From NCBI GenBank assembly GCA_030035585.1, contig CM057469.1, positions 113,438,650 to 113,502,649 on the forward strand: DNA of 64,000 nucleotides. Direction: 5' to 3'. This document shows, piece after piece, positions 22,412 to 33,550 of the stretch. The position numbers and the translations under genes were made by a program. Numbering within the stretch: the first letter of the stretch is position 1; each line of letters opens with the position of its first letter. This DNA comes from Dugong dugon. Lineage: Eukaryota > Chordata > Mammalia > Sirenia > Dugongidae. Below the pieces are notes generated by a model. It was not told where the DNA came from and ran no database searches. It worked only from the letters and a program-made list of their open reading frames with translations.

Positions 22412-22537
22412 CTAGCCTTGATGGTGCAGTGGTTAAGAGGTATGGCTGCTAGCCAAAAGGTTGGCAGTTCAAACCCACCAACCTCTCCTTGGAAACCCTA
22501 GGTAGCAGCTCTACTCTGTCCTCTAGGGTCGCTTTGT
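22412..22537 (+). repeat. AfroSINE, 3'-truncated
   Basis: The plus-strand copy runs from CTAGCCTTGATGGTGCAGTG to the CTCTAGGGTCGCTTTG body and stops before the terminal tail. Confidence 0.9.
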
Positions 22538-22796
22538 CTTTTAATAGAGTTTTAATAAATGTAAATGAAATAATTTACATTTATTTTATTATTTTCCCTC
22601 TGTACATACACACGCACACACACAGAGTATTTAAAAATATGCACATTTTTCTTTTCTCTTTGTTTCTTATCATTTACTATTCAGATTTTATTTCCCTTGC
22701 TTTCATCTCAAGTGATTTGGTAGGTATGTATTTGGTAGGTTGGCTCCAGTAGTAATCTATAGACAGACGTGTTTTCTTTGACCATTCTTTGACCAT

Positions 22797-22928
22797 TCTG
22801 ACTTATACCTATCCTATCGGACAGAGTAGAACTGTCCCATAGGGTTTCCAATGAGCTGCTGGTGAATTTGAACTGCTGACCTTTTGGTTAGCAGCCAAAC
22901 ACTCAACCACTGCACCACTAGGGCCCCA
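22797..22928 (-). repeat. AfroSINE
   Basis: Antisense copy with GGACAGAGTAGAACTGTCCC and the CCACTAGGGCCCC end. A short direct doubling of CTTTGACCATT lies just upstream. Confidence 0.92.
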
Positions 22929-23534
22929 TAATGGGACTTAGGGTTATATAGTTTAAGAAATAGAAGATGAAATAGTATTTACAAAAGTGCTCTTCTGATA
23001 AGTGAGTAAAAATTTATTATGGTCATTACCTTTCCTTCCAACCTGGAGGCTTTTTTTTTTTTTTAATAATCTAGGATCTTTTCCTAGTTTATTGTTAATT
23101 TTTTACATAAAGTGTATTTTCATCAAAGAGGTACTTATATATTCTTATAGGTCCATATTTACAAGTTATTTGGTCTATGCTGTTGTTAAGGATTATTGCC
23201 CGCTTTTTTAAGCCATGATTTTTCCATCCTTTATTTTCATTTATTTGTTGGTTGATTTTGTATTAATCTGAGCATATGTATAGTTGTTTGTATCTATTTC
23301 AGTTGCCTTTTCCTCTTCTTTGTCTCCATGATGGAATAATTCCACGTCCATTACCTGTTCTCCCTAACAACTGTATTTTGATGATCTTTTTTTTTTTTCC
23401 TTTTTTTTGTTTTTCTCTACCATCTGGTGGAATTCTATCATTTGTCCTCCCTGTCACTGTTTCAGTCCTTGTATTTGTTAACTTTCTTCTTACTGCTTAT
23501 AATAAAATGTTTAATTTTGTTCACATAGTTTTGT
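22929..23534. other. T-rich non-coding stretch
   Basis: T-rich on the plus strand with T-runs near 23050 and 23390. No gene. Frames of 69 and 106 aa are low-complexity and unsupported. Confidence 0.4.
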
Positions 23535-23725
23535 TATTGTTGTTAGTTGCCATCAAGTCTATTCTGACTCATGGTCACCCTATGTTTGCAGAGTAAAACT
23601 GCTCTGTAGGGTTTCCTAGACTATGACCTTTTAGAAATAAATCACCAGGCCTGTCTTCTGAGACTCCTCTGAGTGGATTCGAACTGCCAAACTTTCTGAT
23701 AGTTGAGCACTTAACCTAGGGACCT
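23535..23725 (-). repeat. AfroSINE (second subfamily)
   Basis: Antisense copy with TGTTAGTTGCCATCAAGTCT, CACCAGGCCTGTCTTCTGAG and a TTAACCTAGGGACCT end. Confidence 0.88.
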
Positions 23726-23833
23726 TAGCTAACTTAAACTCTTTCTTCATTTAACATAGTTCCTCAATATTTCTCTCCTGTTATTTTCCTTTTATTCTCT
23801 ACATGTTCTTTTCATGTTCTATTTCATTTATCT

Positions 23834-23895
23834 ACATAGGGTTGCTATGAGTTGGAATCGACTCAACAGCAATGGGTTTGGTTTTTTTTTTTTTA
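23834..23895 (+). repeat. AfroSINE 3' end fragment
   Basis: Only the tail is present: CATAGGGTTGCTATGAGTTG, then GACTCAACAGCAATGGGTTT and a T-run. Confidence 0.85.
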
Positions 23896-24000
23896 TTGTT
23901 TCATAGACTACATGTTTTAGTGGATTCTATTGTAAGCACAAGTGTCTTAGGCTGGGTTCTGTAGAGGAGCAAAACCAGTGAAACGTATATGTCTGTATAG

Positions 24001-24176
24001 TCCCACTGACATTGACTCAATTCCGACTCACAGCAATCCCATAGGATTTCCAAGGCTGTAAATCTCTATGGAAGCAGACTGCCACATCCTTCTCCTGCCA
24101 AGTTGTTGGTAGTTTTGAGCCACTGACCTTTCAGTTACCAGTCAATCACTTTAACCACTGCACTACCAGGGTTCCT
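24001..24176 (-). repeat. AfroSINE, nested
   Basis: Antisense roughly 200-bp-type copy with GGAAGCAGACTGCCACATCC and the CTACCAGGGTTCC end. Confidence 0.9.
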
Positions 24177-24202
24177 TATAAATATATATAACAAGAACAA
24201 CA

Positions 24203-24363
24203 ACAAAACCAAACTCTTTACCATCAAGTTGATTCTGACTCGTAGTGACCCTGTAGGACAGAGTAGAACTGCCCATAGGATTTCCAAGGAGCAGCTGGTG
24301 GATTCAAATTGCCAATCCTTTGGTTAGCAGGCGAGCTCTTAACCACTGAGCCATCAGGGCTCC
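24203..24363 (-). repeat. AfroSINE, nested
   Basis: Antisense short-type copy starting at the tail complement AAAACCAAACTCTTTACCAT, with GTAGTGACCCTGTAGGACAG and the CATCAGGGCTCC end. Confidence 0.93.
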
Positions 24364-24678
24364 ATAAATATAGAGAGAGAGATTTAATTCAAGGAAATGG
24401 CTCATGCAGCTGTGGAAGTTGGCAAGTTCCAAATCCACAAGTCATACTTTAGGCTGAAGGCCTCTCCTGACTCACATGGTTGTAGGAGCTGGGAAATCCC
24501 AAAATCTGCAGGTCAAGCAGTGGGCTTCTTGCTCACATCCCAAGAACCAGAGGTCAGATGATGAGTCAGGTGCAGGATCCAGAGAGACCATAAGCCTTGC
24601 TGGAACATCCATTTATATACTGAATGCAGGCCACACTCCCAAGGAAACTCCCCTTTCAAATCATTGGCTGTTCATAGC

Positions 24679-24774
24679 AGATCTCATCATGGAGGTGATT
24701 ACACTCTATCAGATCTCACCATGGAGGTGATTACACTATATCAGATCTCACCATGGAGGTGATTACATTATATT
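24679..24774. repeat. Three tandem copies of a 32-bp unit
   Basis: Units begin AGATCTCA at 24679, 24711 and 24743 and continue with CATGGAGGTGATTACA. They differ at only a few positions. Confidence 0.93.
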
Positions 24775-24866
24775 ACATTATGGAAGAGCAATCAGTCCAA
24801 TATCTGCCAAACCACTGAGAATCCACCTAGCCAAGTTGACACATAACATTAACCACCACAACAAGA

Positions 24867-26881
24867 TATGCTGTTTTTCTCCCTCTCAGATAAAATGTTT
24901 TGAAGGCTTGGGGTTTTGTTCTATTTCGGGGCCCTTAGTTCTTGTTATTTGAGAGGAAATGTATTATAGCTTGTTTTATACCACAGAAGACTACGGTGCA
25001 TTTTGCATTGCTTTTACCACTGTTTGCCAGATGGTAATAGAACTCTCCTTATATATATTAAACTGGAGAAATGGTTAACAGAAATTAATGTTTGTTTGAT
25101 AATTAAGCAGTTAGGGAACTTAGGGAATGAATTGAGCAGGAGTAATTCCAGGAAAATAAACTCATGCACACAGGTCTACACCTCTGGGTTTAGTGAAGCT
25201 GTCACCTCAACACTCATAGCAAGGTGCATTTAGATTCACTGCAGCAGTATTAAACACCACATCAGGGCTTTGTTTTATGGTATTCTTTTACATGCCTTTG
25301 AGCTTCCTAGGTCAGCTGTATCTGAATAATGTTTAATCTCAGCCAACTTGATGATAAGTTGGGTGCACCTTTGTATCCCCTTGGGCAACGATCCAAGTTA
25401 TAGTGTATGAGTGGTATTCTGCCAGAATTTCCTCTAACAACTTTATATAATTCTGTACAGCTTTCTTGGGTAGGGAGTTGTAAGTCAACTTTAATTTTTT
25501 TTCTTTGATATCATTACATTAAATCTCATCAAAACAATTTAATTTTGTACCATTCTGTTAGCACCATTTCTGAGCTTTCATTGCTAAGGAATACGACCAT
25601 GTCAGCAGACCACAGCCTAAACACACACACACACACACATATTTCTATAAATTTCAGTTAAATAATGGAAAGCAGTGTGTGTGTGTGTATGCGTGTGCAT
25701 AAACACCTATGCTCAAGTCAGCATCTCTCCTAGCTGTCCTCAATCTTTCCAGAGTTAAGTAGCCAACTATAAGTCCTCACAATACCCTAAGAAAATTTAG
25801 TCCCACAGAACAGGAACTTCCAACAAGATAGCATTTACCAGGGGATAGCCTGATCTTGATGGACCATAATTTAAGGACATCATGGGGTCAGCCATATTTT
25901 GATTCATGACACCTCTGTTAATAAGTAGAAAAAGAGGACTGAAAAGCATATTTATTCACTGAGTCCTGTAAGTTTGCTGGTCCATAACACAGTATGGCAC
26001 ATCTACATGGTATAAATTATTGTGCTAAATGCTAGCATGGAAATAGGGTTTGTCAGGTGAGTTGTGCTTTCTCACCAGCAGGGAGAGTGTATTGCCCAAT
26101 ATATTTAAAATAATAACTTTACATACAAAGGAAGAAAGATAATATTTACTTGAGATTTAATGGTAACCAGCATGCTCAAACCCAAGAATAAAGGAAGAAT
26201 CACACAGACTCGGGAGGTAAGCCTGCAATCACTTTTACAAACAAAATCTCCCAAGAGACTCAAAGTTAGTGTAACAGGGTGCAAACAGATTCTTGTCATC
26301 TGGTATGAAAAGAGGCCCATAATCATTAAGTAATATAACATCTTTTCAAACAGGTTGGAGTAATGCTTAACAGACATTCATTAGCAGCCCAAGCCCCTAA
26401 ACACTGGACAATGGGAATTTTGGACAAGACTTGCAGGTGCACACTGGAGTCCATAGTGTGATATTTATTGGGCTTCTCCTGAAAGCCTCTGTTGTGCACG
26501 TTTATTTGATTACATAAATAGTTGCTGTTATTCTCACTATAACCAGATTTGATGCTTATAAGGCTTTATTAAATATTATAGTCATCAGTCTGGCTAAGCA
26601 ACTGGTGTCAGCATATGGTTCCAGTGCTTATTGACCCTCCAGATTGAATGAACTTAATGTGTTATGTTTTACAAGGAGATACATATTAATTTTTACTGAA
26701 TTATTTGAATAAAGTAACTAAGACAAGGAATCTACAAAAGATAGAAAATACAGTGCCCTGGGAGAAAAGTTCTGTGCTCACTTCTGCCTCTCACTATGAG
26801 ACTCCACTTAGTTGAGTCTCATATTCTCACATGAAAGTAAGAAGTTGAGCTATATAACCAGCTGAAGTTATTCTCAGCCAA
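24867..26881. other. Mostly unique non-coding DNA with AC/GT runs
   Basis: No gene. An (AC)n run at 25620-25640 and a (GT)n run at 25676-25692 face each other about 35 bp apart. Nothing else is recognised; the 90-aa minus frame at 26105-26377 has no domain. Confidence 0.5.
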
Positions 26882-27150
26882 AGCAGTACATCAAAACCAT
26901 TAGGAAAGCTTTTGAAAAAAAAATATGAATACTTAGGTCTCATTCAGACCAATTGAAACAGAATATCCATGCAGGAATTGGGTCCATTCATGCATATATT
27001 ATTATTATTATTACTTTATTCTTGTTCCTTTCTTTCTTCTTATTTTTCTTTTTTTTTTCACTTTTCTTGCTTTCATTAATTCCTTTCTTTCCTTTTTATA
27101 TTCTACAAGTGATTCTGATGTATGACCAATATTGAGAACCCCTCCTTTAA
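26882..27150. mobile_element. MER5-like hAT relic containing simple repeats
   Basis: Ends resembling the MER5 group are visible: CAGTACATCAAAACCATTAG on the left, and GTGATTCTGATGTATGACCA followed by TTGAGAACCCC on the right. A (TTA)n stretch (27000-27014) and a T/CT-rich tract (27015-27100) lie in the middle. Confidence 0.6.
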
Positions 27151-27399
27151 GATATCTCCTAAATCCTAAATGGACAATGTTAGTGCCCAACACAGCATCA
27201 GAGTCAATCATAGGTTCCAAGCCATATGCTATACTTCAAGAGAATAAGGATTGGAACCTGAAGCAATTACCCAGGACCATGTGGTAACAAAGACTCAACA
27301 ACCAAAACTTAAGGAGGAAAAAGGGTATGGAAAAGCTACAGCAATTCTGTACATTTTTATTGCCCAAGGAAGTTTTCTGATCTGAGAAATTAGAATGTA
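27151..27399. other. Short unique spacer
   Basis: No gene or recognised repeat is present. Confidence 0.4.
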
Positions 27400-28191
27400 T
27401 ATGCATTTTGGAGTATTAAAATCAGGAATCTTTCAATAAAGGATAGAACATCTAGAAAGAAATTCAACAAAGATACAGAAGATCTAAAGACCACAATCAA
27501 CCAACTTGACCTCATAGACATATATAGAACACCCCACCCAACAGCAGCAAAGTATGCATTCTTTTCCAACACACAAGAAAAATTCTTCAGAATAGACCAC
27601 AAGTTAAGCCACAAAGCAACCCTCAACAAAATCCAAAACATTGAGATAATACAAAGTATCATCTCTGATGCCAACATCATCAAAGAGCAAGGGAAAAAAA
27701 ATCAAACACATGAAAACTGAATAACACCCTGCTTAAAAACCACTAGGTGATAGAAGAAATCAAAGATGGAATAAAAAAATTCCTAGAATCAAACAGGAAT
27801 GAAAACACACCAAACCAAAACATTTGGGACACAGCAAAGGCAGTGCTCAGAGGTTAATTTATGGCAATAGATGCATACATCAAACAAGAAGAAAGGGACA
27901 AAATCAGAACGTTAGCAACACAACTCAAACAAATAGAAAAAGAACAGCAAAAGAAGACCACAGCCACCAGAAGAAAGGAAATAATAAAGATCAGAGCAGA
28001 AATAAATGAAATAGAGAATAGAAAAACAATAGAGAATCAACAAAACCAAAAGTTGATTCTTTGGAAAAAAAATTAAAAGATCACATGATCATCTCAATGG
28101 ATACAGAAAAGGGAATTCAACAAAGTCCAACACCCAGTCCTGATAAAAAAACTTTCAAGGGAAAATTTCAAGGGAAATTCCTCAACATAAT
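27400..28191 (+). mobile_element. L1 LINE, left piece (ORF2 endonuclease, linker, start of RT)
   Basis: This 5'-truncated L1 begins in the endonuclease domain and continues into the linker; the 27861-28076 frame gives RKEIIKIRAEINEIENRKTI. At about 28075 it jumps directly to the RT motif region (HMIISMDTEKG...), so roughly a kilobase of ORF2 is deleted. It stops at 28191 where a solo LTR has inserted and resumes at 28729. Confidence 0.9.
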
Positions 28192-28733
28192 TGTCATGGA
28201 TTGAATTGTGTCCCCCAAAAAATGTGTGTAGCAACTTGGCTAGGTCATGATTCCCAGTGTTGTATGATTGTGTAATCTGATGTGATTTCCTTACGTGTAG
28301 TAAACTCTATCATTATGATGAGATTATATGTGATTGCCTTATGTGTTGTAAATTCTATCACTGTGATGAGGTTATACTGACGAGGTTGACAAGATTAGAT
28401 AGTGTCTTGATGCAATGTCTTTTGTGATAGAAAAGAGAGAAGCGAGCAGAGACACATGGGAACCTCATACCACCAAGAAAGCAGTGCCGGGGGTGGAGCA
28501 TGTCCTTTGGACCTGAGGTTCCTGCACGGGGAAGCTGCCAGACAAAGGAAAGACTCATGTATTATGGGGACCTTTATCCAGAGCCGATGGAGAGAGGGGG
28601 CCTTCTCCTGGAGCTGATGCCCTGAGTTTGGGCTTGTAGCCTACTGGACTGTGAGGGAATGGACTTCTCTTTGTTGAAGCCAACCACTTGTGGTATTTCT
28701 GTTAGAGTAGCACTAGATGACTAAGCCAATAAT
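28187..28733 (+). mobile_element. Solo LTR with 5-bp target duplication (MaLR/ERVL-like)
   Basis: The LTR itself is 28192-28728, 537 bp, starting TGTCATGGATTG and ending CTAAGCCA. ATAAT at 28187-28191 is repeated at 28729-28733. Removing the LTR and one ATAAT restores a continuous L1 sequence encoding LNII followed by the RT region. The start (ATGGATTGAATTGTGTCCCC) and end resemble MLT1/MaLR LTRs, and a 5-bp duplication fits the ERVL/MaLR class. The polyadenylation-site region is GAATGGAC, where the second copy at 31620-31872 has AATAAA. No internal viral genes are present. Confidence 0.9.
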
Positions 28734-30471
28734 AAAGCGTATCTCTACAAAACCAACATCCAACATCATTCTTAATGGAGAAAGGTTGAAAACATTCCCC
28801 TTGAGAATAAGAACAAGACAAGGATGCCCTTTATAACCACTCCTATTTAACAATGTACTAGAAATCCTAGCTAGAGCAATAAGGCAAGAAAAAGAAAGGG
28901 CATCCAAATTGGTTAGGAAGAAGTAAAATTGTCCCTATATGCAGATGATATGATACTATACATAGAAAACCCAAAAGACTCCAAGATAAAACTACTGAAA
29001 CTAATAAAAAGATTCAGCAGAGTAACAGGACACAAGATAAACATACAAAGATCAGTTGGATTCCTATACACCAATAAAGAGAATGACAAAAAGGAAAATA
29101 ATATATAATAGCCCCTAAAAAAAAAAAAAAAAACACTTAGGAATAAATTGAACCAGGGATGTAAAAGACCTATACAAAGAAAACTAAAAAACACTACTTC
29201 AAGAAACCAAAAGAGAGCTACATATGTGGGAAAACACACCATGTTCATGGATAGGTAGACTCAACATCGTGAAAATGTCAATTCTACCCAAAGCAGTCTA
29301 CAAACACAATGCAATCCCAATCCAGATACCAAAGCGTTCTTTAAAGAGATGGAAAAACTGATCATTAACTTCATATGGAGAGGAAAGAGGCCCCGGAGAA
29401 GTAAAGCACTGTTGAAGAAGAATACAGTAGGAGGACTCACACTACCTGACCTTAGAACCTACTATACAGCTACAGTAGTTAAAACAGCCTGGTACTGGTA
29501 CAATGACAGACACGTTGATCAATGGAACAGAACTGAGAACCCAGATGTAAATCCATCCACCTGTGGTCACCTGATCTTCAACAAAGGCCCAAAGTCCATC
29601 AAATGAGGAAAAGACAGTTTTGTGGGGTTTTTTTGACAAATAGTGCTGGCAAAACTGGATGTCCATCTGCCAAAAAAGTGAAACAGGACCCATACTTCAC
29701 ACCAAACACAAAAACTAATTGAAAAAGGATCAAAGACCTACATATAACACCAAAAACTACAAAGATAATAAAAGAAAAAATAGGGTCAGTGCTAGAGGCC
29801 CTAATACACAGCATTAACAGGATAAAGCCGTAATCAACAATACACAAACACCAGAAGATAAACTAGATAACTGAGATCTCCTAAAAATTAAACACTTATG
29901 CTCATCAAAAAACTTCACCAGAAGAGTAAAAAGAGAACCTACAGACTGGGAAAAAATTTTGGCTATGACAAATCTGACAAAGGCCTAATCTCTAAAATTT
30001 ATAGGAAAATTCAACACTTCTACAACAAAAAGACAAATAATTGAATTAAAAAATGGACAAAGGATATGAACAGACACTTCACCAAAGAAGTCATTCAAAT
30101 GGGCTGACAGATACATGAGGAAATGCTTGAGATCACTAGTCATTAGAGAAATGCAAATCAAAATGACCATGAGATACCATCTCATCCCAACATTACTGGA
30201 ATGAATCAAAAAAACAGAAAATAACAAATGTTGGAGAGGCTGCAGGGAGATTGGAACTCTTACGCACTGCTGGTGGGAATGGAAAATAGTACAACCATTT
30301 TGGAAAACTATATGGCGTGTCCTAAAAAAGCTATAAATAGAAGTAAACCATATGATACAACAATCTGACTCTTAGGAATATATCTTAGAGAAATAAGAAG
30401 CCATCACATGAATAGACATATGTACTCCCATGTTCATTGCAGCATTGTTCACAATAGCAAAAAGATATTTT
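28729..30471 (+). mobile_element. L1 LINE, middle piece (RT to ORF2 C-terminus)
   Basis: It continues the L1 after the LTR: an RTRQGCP-type palm motif near 28808-28834, YADD active site at 28938-28949, then the [20 protein letters not shown] block (29349-29606 frame) and the C-terminal zinc-knuckle-like region near 30250. Frameshifts and stops are frequent, and an 18-base A-run lies at 29115-29132. Forward order is lost at 30471. Confidence 0.93.
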
Positions 30472-30890
30472 CTTTATAACTTCTTATGCCAATTGAGCTA
30501 GATGTTCCCCAAGACCACGGTCCCCAGGGTCCTCAGCTCAGTAATTTGATCCCTCAGGGAGTTTGGTCTATGGAGCTTCCATGACCTTTTCTTGGACAAG
30601 TTGTGCTGGCTTCCCCAGTATTGTGTACTGCCTTACCCTTCATCAAAGTTACCACTTATCTATTGTCTATTTAGTGTTTTTCCCTCCTGCCCCTCCCCTC
30701 CCTCATAACCATCAAAGATTTTTTCTTTTTGTATGTAAACCTTTTCATGAGTTTTTGTAGTAGTAGTCTCATACAATATTTATCCTTTCGTGATTGATTT
30801 ATTTAGCTCAGCATAATATTCTCCAGATTCGTCCATGTTGTGAGATGCTTCAAAGATTCATCATTGTTCTTTATCTTATCTCTGGAAGGT
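30472..30890 (-). mobile_element. L1 segment in inverted orientation
   Basis: On the plus strand this block reads as the antisense of L1 between the ORF2 C-terminus and the early 3'UTR. It matches the antisense L1 at 53020-53430 (TTATGCCAATTGAGCTAG, AAGTTACCACTTATCTATTG, GTAAACCTTTTCATGAG). Forward-oriented L1 lies on both sides. Confidence 0.93.
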
Positions 30891-31551
30891 ATCTTACATT
30901 CTACTTTGGTGAGTAGTGTCTCGGGTCTTAAAAGCTTGTGAGTGGCCATCTAAGATACTCCACTGGTCTAACCCCTTTGGGAGCAAGGGAGAAAGAAGAA
31001 AACAAAAGACAAAAAGGAAAGATTAGGCCAAAGGACTAATGGACCACAACTACCACAGCCTCCACCAGACTGAGTTCAGCACAACTAGATGGTGCCGCTG
31101 ACTGCTTAGATAGAGATCACAGAAGAAGGTCCTGGATAGAGCTGGAGAAAAATATAGAACAAAATTCTAACTCACCAAAAATAAATAAATAAATAAGACC
31201 AGACTTACTGGCCTGGAAGAGACTGGAGAAATCCCAAAAGTATGGCCCCTGGACATCTTTATAGCTTGGTAATGAAGTCACTCCTGAGATTCTCTCTTCA
31301 GCCAAAGATTAGACAGTCCCATAAAACAAAACAAGACTAAAGGAACACACCAGCCCAGGGGCAAGGACTAGAAGGCAGGAGGGGACAGGAAAGTTGGTAA
31401 TAGGGAACTCAGAGGGAGAAGGGGAGAGGTTTGACATGTCATAGGGTTGGCAAGCAATGTCACAAAACAATATTTGTATTAATTGTTTAATGAGAAACTT
31501 GTTTGCTCGGTAAACTTTCATCTAAAGTACAACTAAAAAAAAAAAAGATTA
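30891..31551 (+). mobile_element. L1 LINE, 3'UTR and tail
   Basis: Forward order resumes with TTCTACTTTGGTGAGTAGTG and TCTTAAAAGCTTGTGAGTGG and runs through the 3'UTR to an A-tail near 31536-31548. It follows directly on the position where the inverted block ends in L1 coordinates. Confidence 0.93.
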
Positions 31552-31620
31552 CAGCCTAGGAAACCCTATGAGGCAGTTCTACTCTGTCCTAGAGGGTCAC
31601 TATGAGAAAATAAATAAATA
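31549..31620 (+). repeat. AfroSINE 3' fragment and (AATA)n
   Basis: ACAGCCTAGGAAACCCTATG and AGAGGGTCACTATGAG are the 3' half of an AfroSINE, ending in AAATAAATAAATAAA. Confidence 0.8.
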
Positions 31621-31872
31621 AAAGAGTCATGCATGCATAGAGACATGGGGACTTCATAACACCAAGAAACAAGAGCCAAGACAACAACATGGTCTTTGAA
31701 CCCAGGGTCCCTGTGCTGAGAAGCTCCTCCACCAGGGAAGATTATAACAAGGATTTTACCCCAGACCCGACAAAAAGAGAAAGCCTTCCCCTGCAGCTGG
31801 TGCCCTGAATTTGGATTTCTAGTCTCCTAAACTGTGACAGAATAAATTTCTCTTTGCTAAAGCCAAAAAATA
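31621..31872 (+). mobile_element. Partial LTR, second copy of the 28192-28728 family
   Basis: It aligns with the 3' half of the solo LTR: CATAACACCAAGAAACAAGA, GGTCTTTGAACCCAGGGTCC, CTGGTGCCCTGAATTTGG. It keeps a clear AATAAA at about 31841. Both the 5' half and the last 40 or so bases are missing. Confidence 0.82.
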
Positions 31873-33337
31873 AATTAATTAAATCAGAAATTTTTCAGTT
31901 CTGATGAAGTCAGGTCATTAACCAAGGTGATCAATGTATGCAAGGTGAGGGGAGTCAATGACAAACATAAAGCTCTATAACAGATCTGGAGAGCTCTGAA
32001 AAACAGGATAGGTTCTAATCAGATGGCTGGTTGACCAGGCTTGACTTCTCTGGAGGGTATATGGTAACTCTCTATCACACCTTCCTCACAATGAGGCCTC
32101 TATAGTCATGGAAGTATGTGTGAGAAGGCAAGGTGGGAGATGTGTAAGATTTAAGAAAACACTTTCTAAATTAGGTATAAAATGCCACAGGGAGGACATT
32201 AACTATTTTCTGGTATTTCAGCCCTAGAGCAAGAATAAGAAAGTTTCTAAACTCCATTATTTAATTAACACAACAACAACTTATTTCTTTCGAACCTCTG
32301 ACTCCAATAAAGTCTGGTTAAATATTTTTCAATTGTATCTCATCATCTCAAACCCTCATTCTCTTGCCCAGTTCAGACACTTACTATATCCAGTCTGAAT
32401 TAGTTCTCCAGCTTCCTCATTGGATCCCCGTTGTCTACCTTTCTCTTTCTCAAAGTCTACTTTATCCTCCACACTCAACAGGGTATTTTTCCTTAATGCA
32501 AATATGATACTGTCTTTCCAGTTGCTTCCTGTCACCTCAAAAACAAAGCGCAATATTCTCCACAGTGCATGCCTGGTCCTTCATTATCTATCTGCCTCTC
32601 AAGATTCTTTTGCCCCTGCCCTCAAGAAGCTCTCAATTCCAGTCAGACACTTCCAAATGGAAATGAGGAAACTTAACCTTCTTGGGGATTGACAATAGGG
32701 ATGCCAGATGCTGCTGAGGCAGCCCTTTCCCTGTGTCCCTGCAGAAGGCCTTTCCCAGTTACTGAGGATCCCTTCAGGGCCAGAGAGTGCTGCTTGCTCT
32801 TCAGGTCCCTCTTTGGTTGGGTTTTAGTGGCTAGTTGCAGCACCTCTGACAAGCCCACGACTTCTCAAGAATGTGGAGAGCAGCCATTGTGATTTTATCC
32901 CGTCTGACACTGATGAGCCCAGCTGTGCTCTATGATGGATCTTCAACATCTTTCCTGAAGAAAAAAACCTCTTTTCCAAACCTACTTCATAAAAGACTGA
33001 TTATTTGTTGTTGAACTGACAGGAAAGGCAGGATTCTCTGAGTTACTGAAGAAAAGAGGTGGATATCTTTTGGTACTGACTCATAAAGAGGACACACAAA
33101 AATTCACTCCCTCGTAGTGAGATACCAGGAAAAAGTCATTACCATGTTGTCTCACTAGAAGCTGATGGTTCCCAAGAGCAGATACATGGAGTAAGGAAAT
33201 AGAAAGGCATGGAAATACAGTAATTTTTTTGTATATATAATAATTTTTTGTAAAGAAAAAAATAATGAAAATATTTTGCTTAATTTAATGAAATGCTTCC
33301 CTAGTTGTTTTTAGTTTCCCCCTCACACAGGCCTTAA
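31873..33337. other. Non-coding stretch including an L2 fragment
   Basis: No gene. About 32360-32615 is antisense L2 (TTGCTTCCTGTCACCTCAAA and TGCCTGGTCCTTCATTATCT). The remainder looks unique; frames at 32356-32892 overlap on both strands and show no domain. Confidence 0.6.
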
Positions 33338-33550
33338 GAAACCAACAACCAGTTGCCATTGAGTGTACACTAATTCATGGCAACCACATGTGTGTCAGAG
33401 TAGAACTGTGTTCCATAGGGTTTCAATGGCTGATTTTTTGGAAGTAGATTGCAAGGCCTTCCTTTCAAGGTGCCTCCAAATGTGCTCAAACTTCCAATCT
33501 GTTGGTTACCAGCTGAGCATGTTACCACCATATGCACTACCCAGGGCCTC
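33338..33550 (-). repeat. AfroSINE (second subfamily), full length
   Basis: Antisense copy with CACATGTGTGTCAGAGTAGA, CCATAGGGTTTCAATGGCTG, TTTTTTGGAAGTAGATTGC and the terminal CTACCCAGGGCCTC. Confidence 0.92.

Larger units (their letters stand above)
23941..24866. repeat. Old interspersed repeat interrupted by two AfroSINEs
   Basis: The outer pieces join into one element: TCTTAGGCTGGGTTCTGTAG and AGGAGCAAAACCAGTG on the left; AGAGAGAGATTTAATTCAAG, GAAATGGCTCATGCAGCTGT and CCAAGTTGACACATAACATT on the right. This is a common mammalian interspersed repeat whose family name I cannot assign with confidence. Two SINEs (24001-24176 and 24203-24363) split it, and a 32-bp unit is tandemly repeated three times at 24679-24774. 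Confidence 0.6.

Noticed and set aside
24679..24774. CRISPR-like array
   Set aside because: The units are contiguous without spacers, lie in a mammalian interspersed repeat, and no cas genes are possible in this context.
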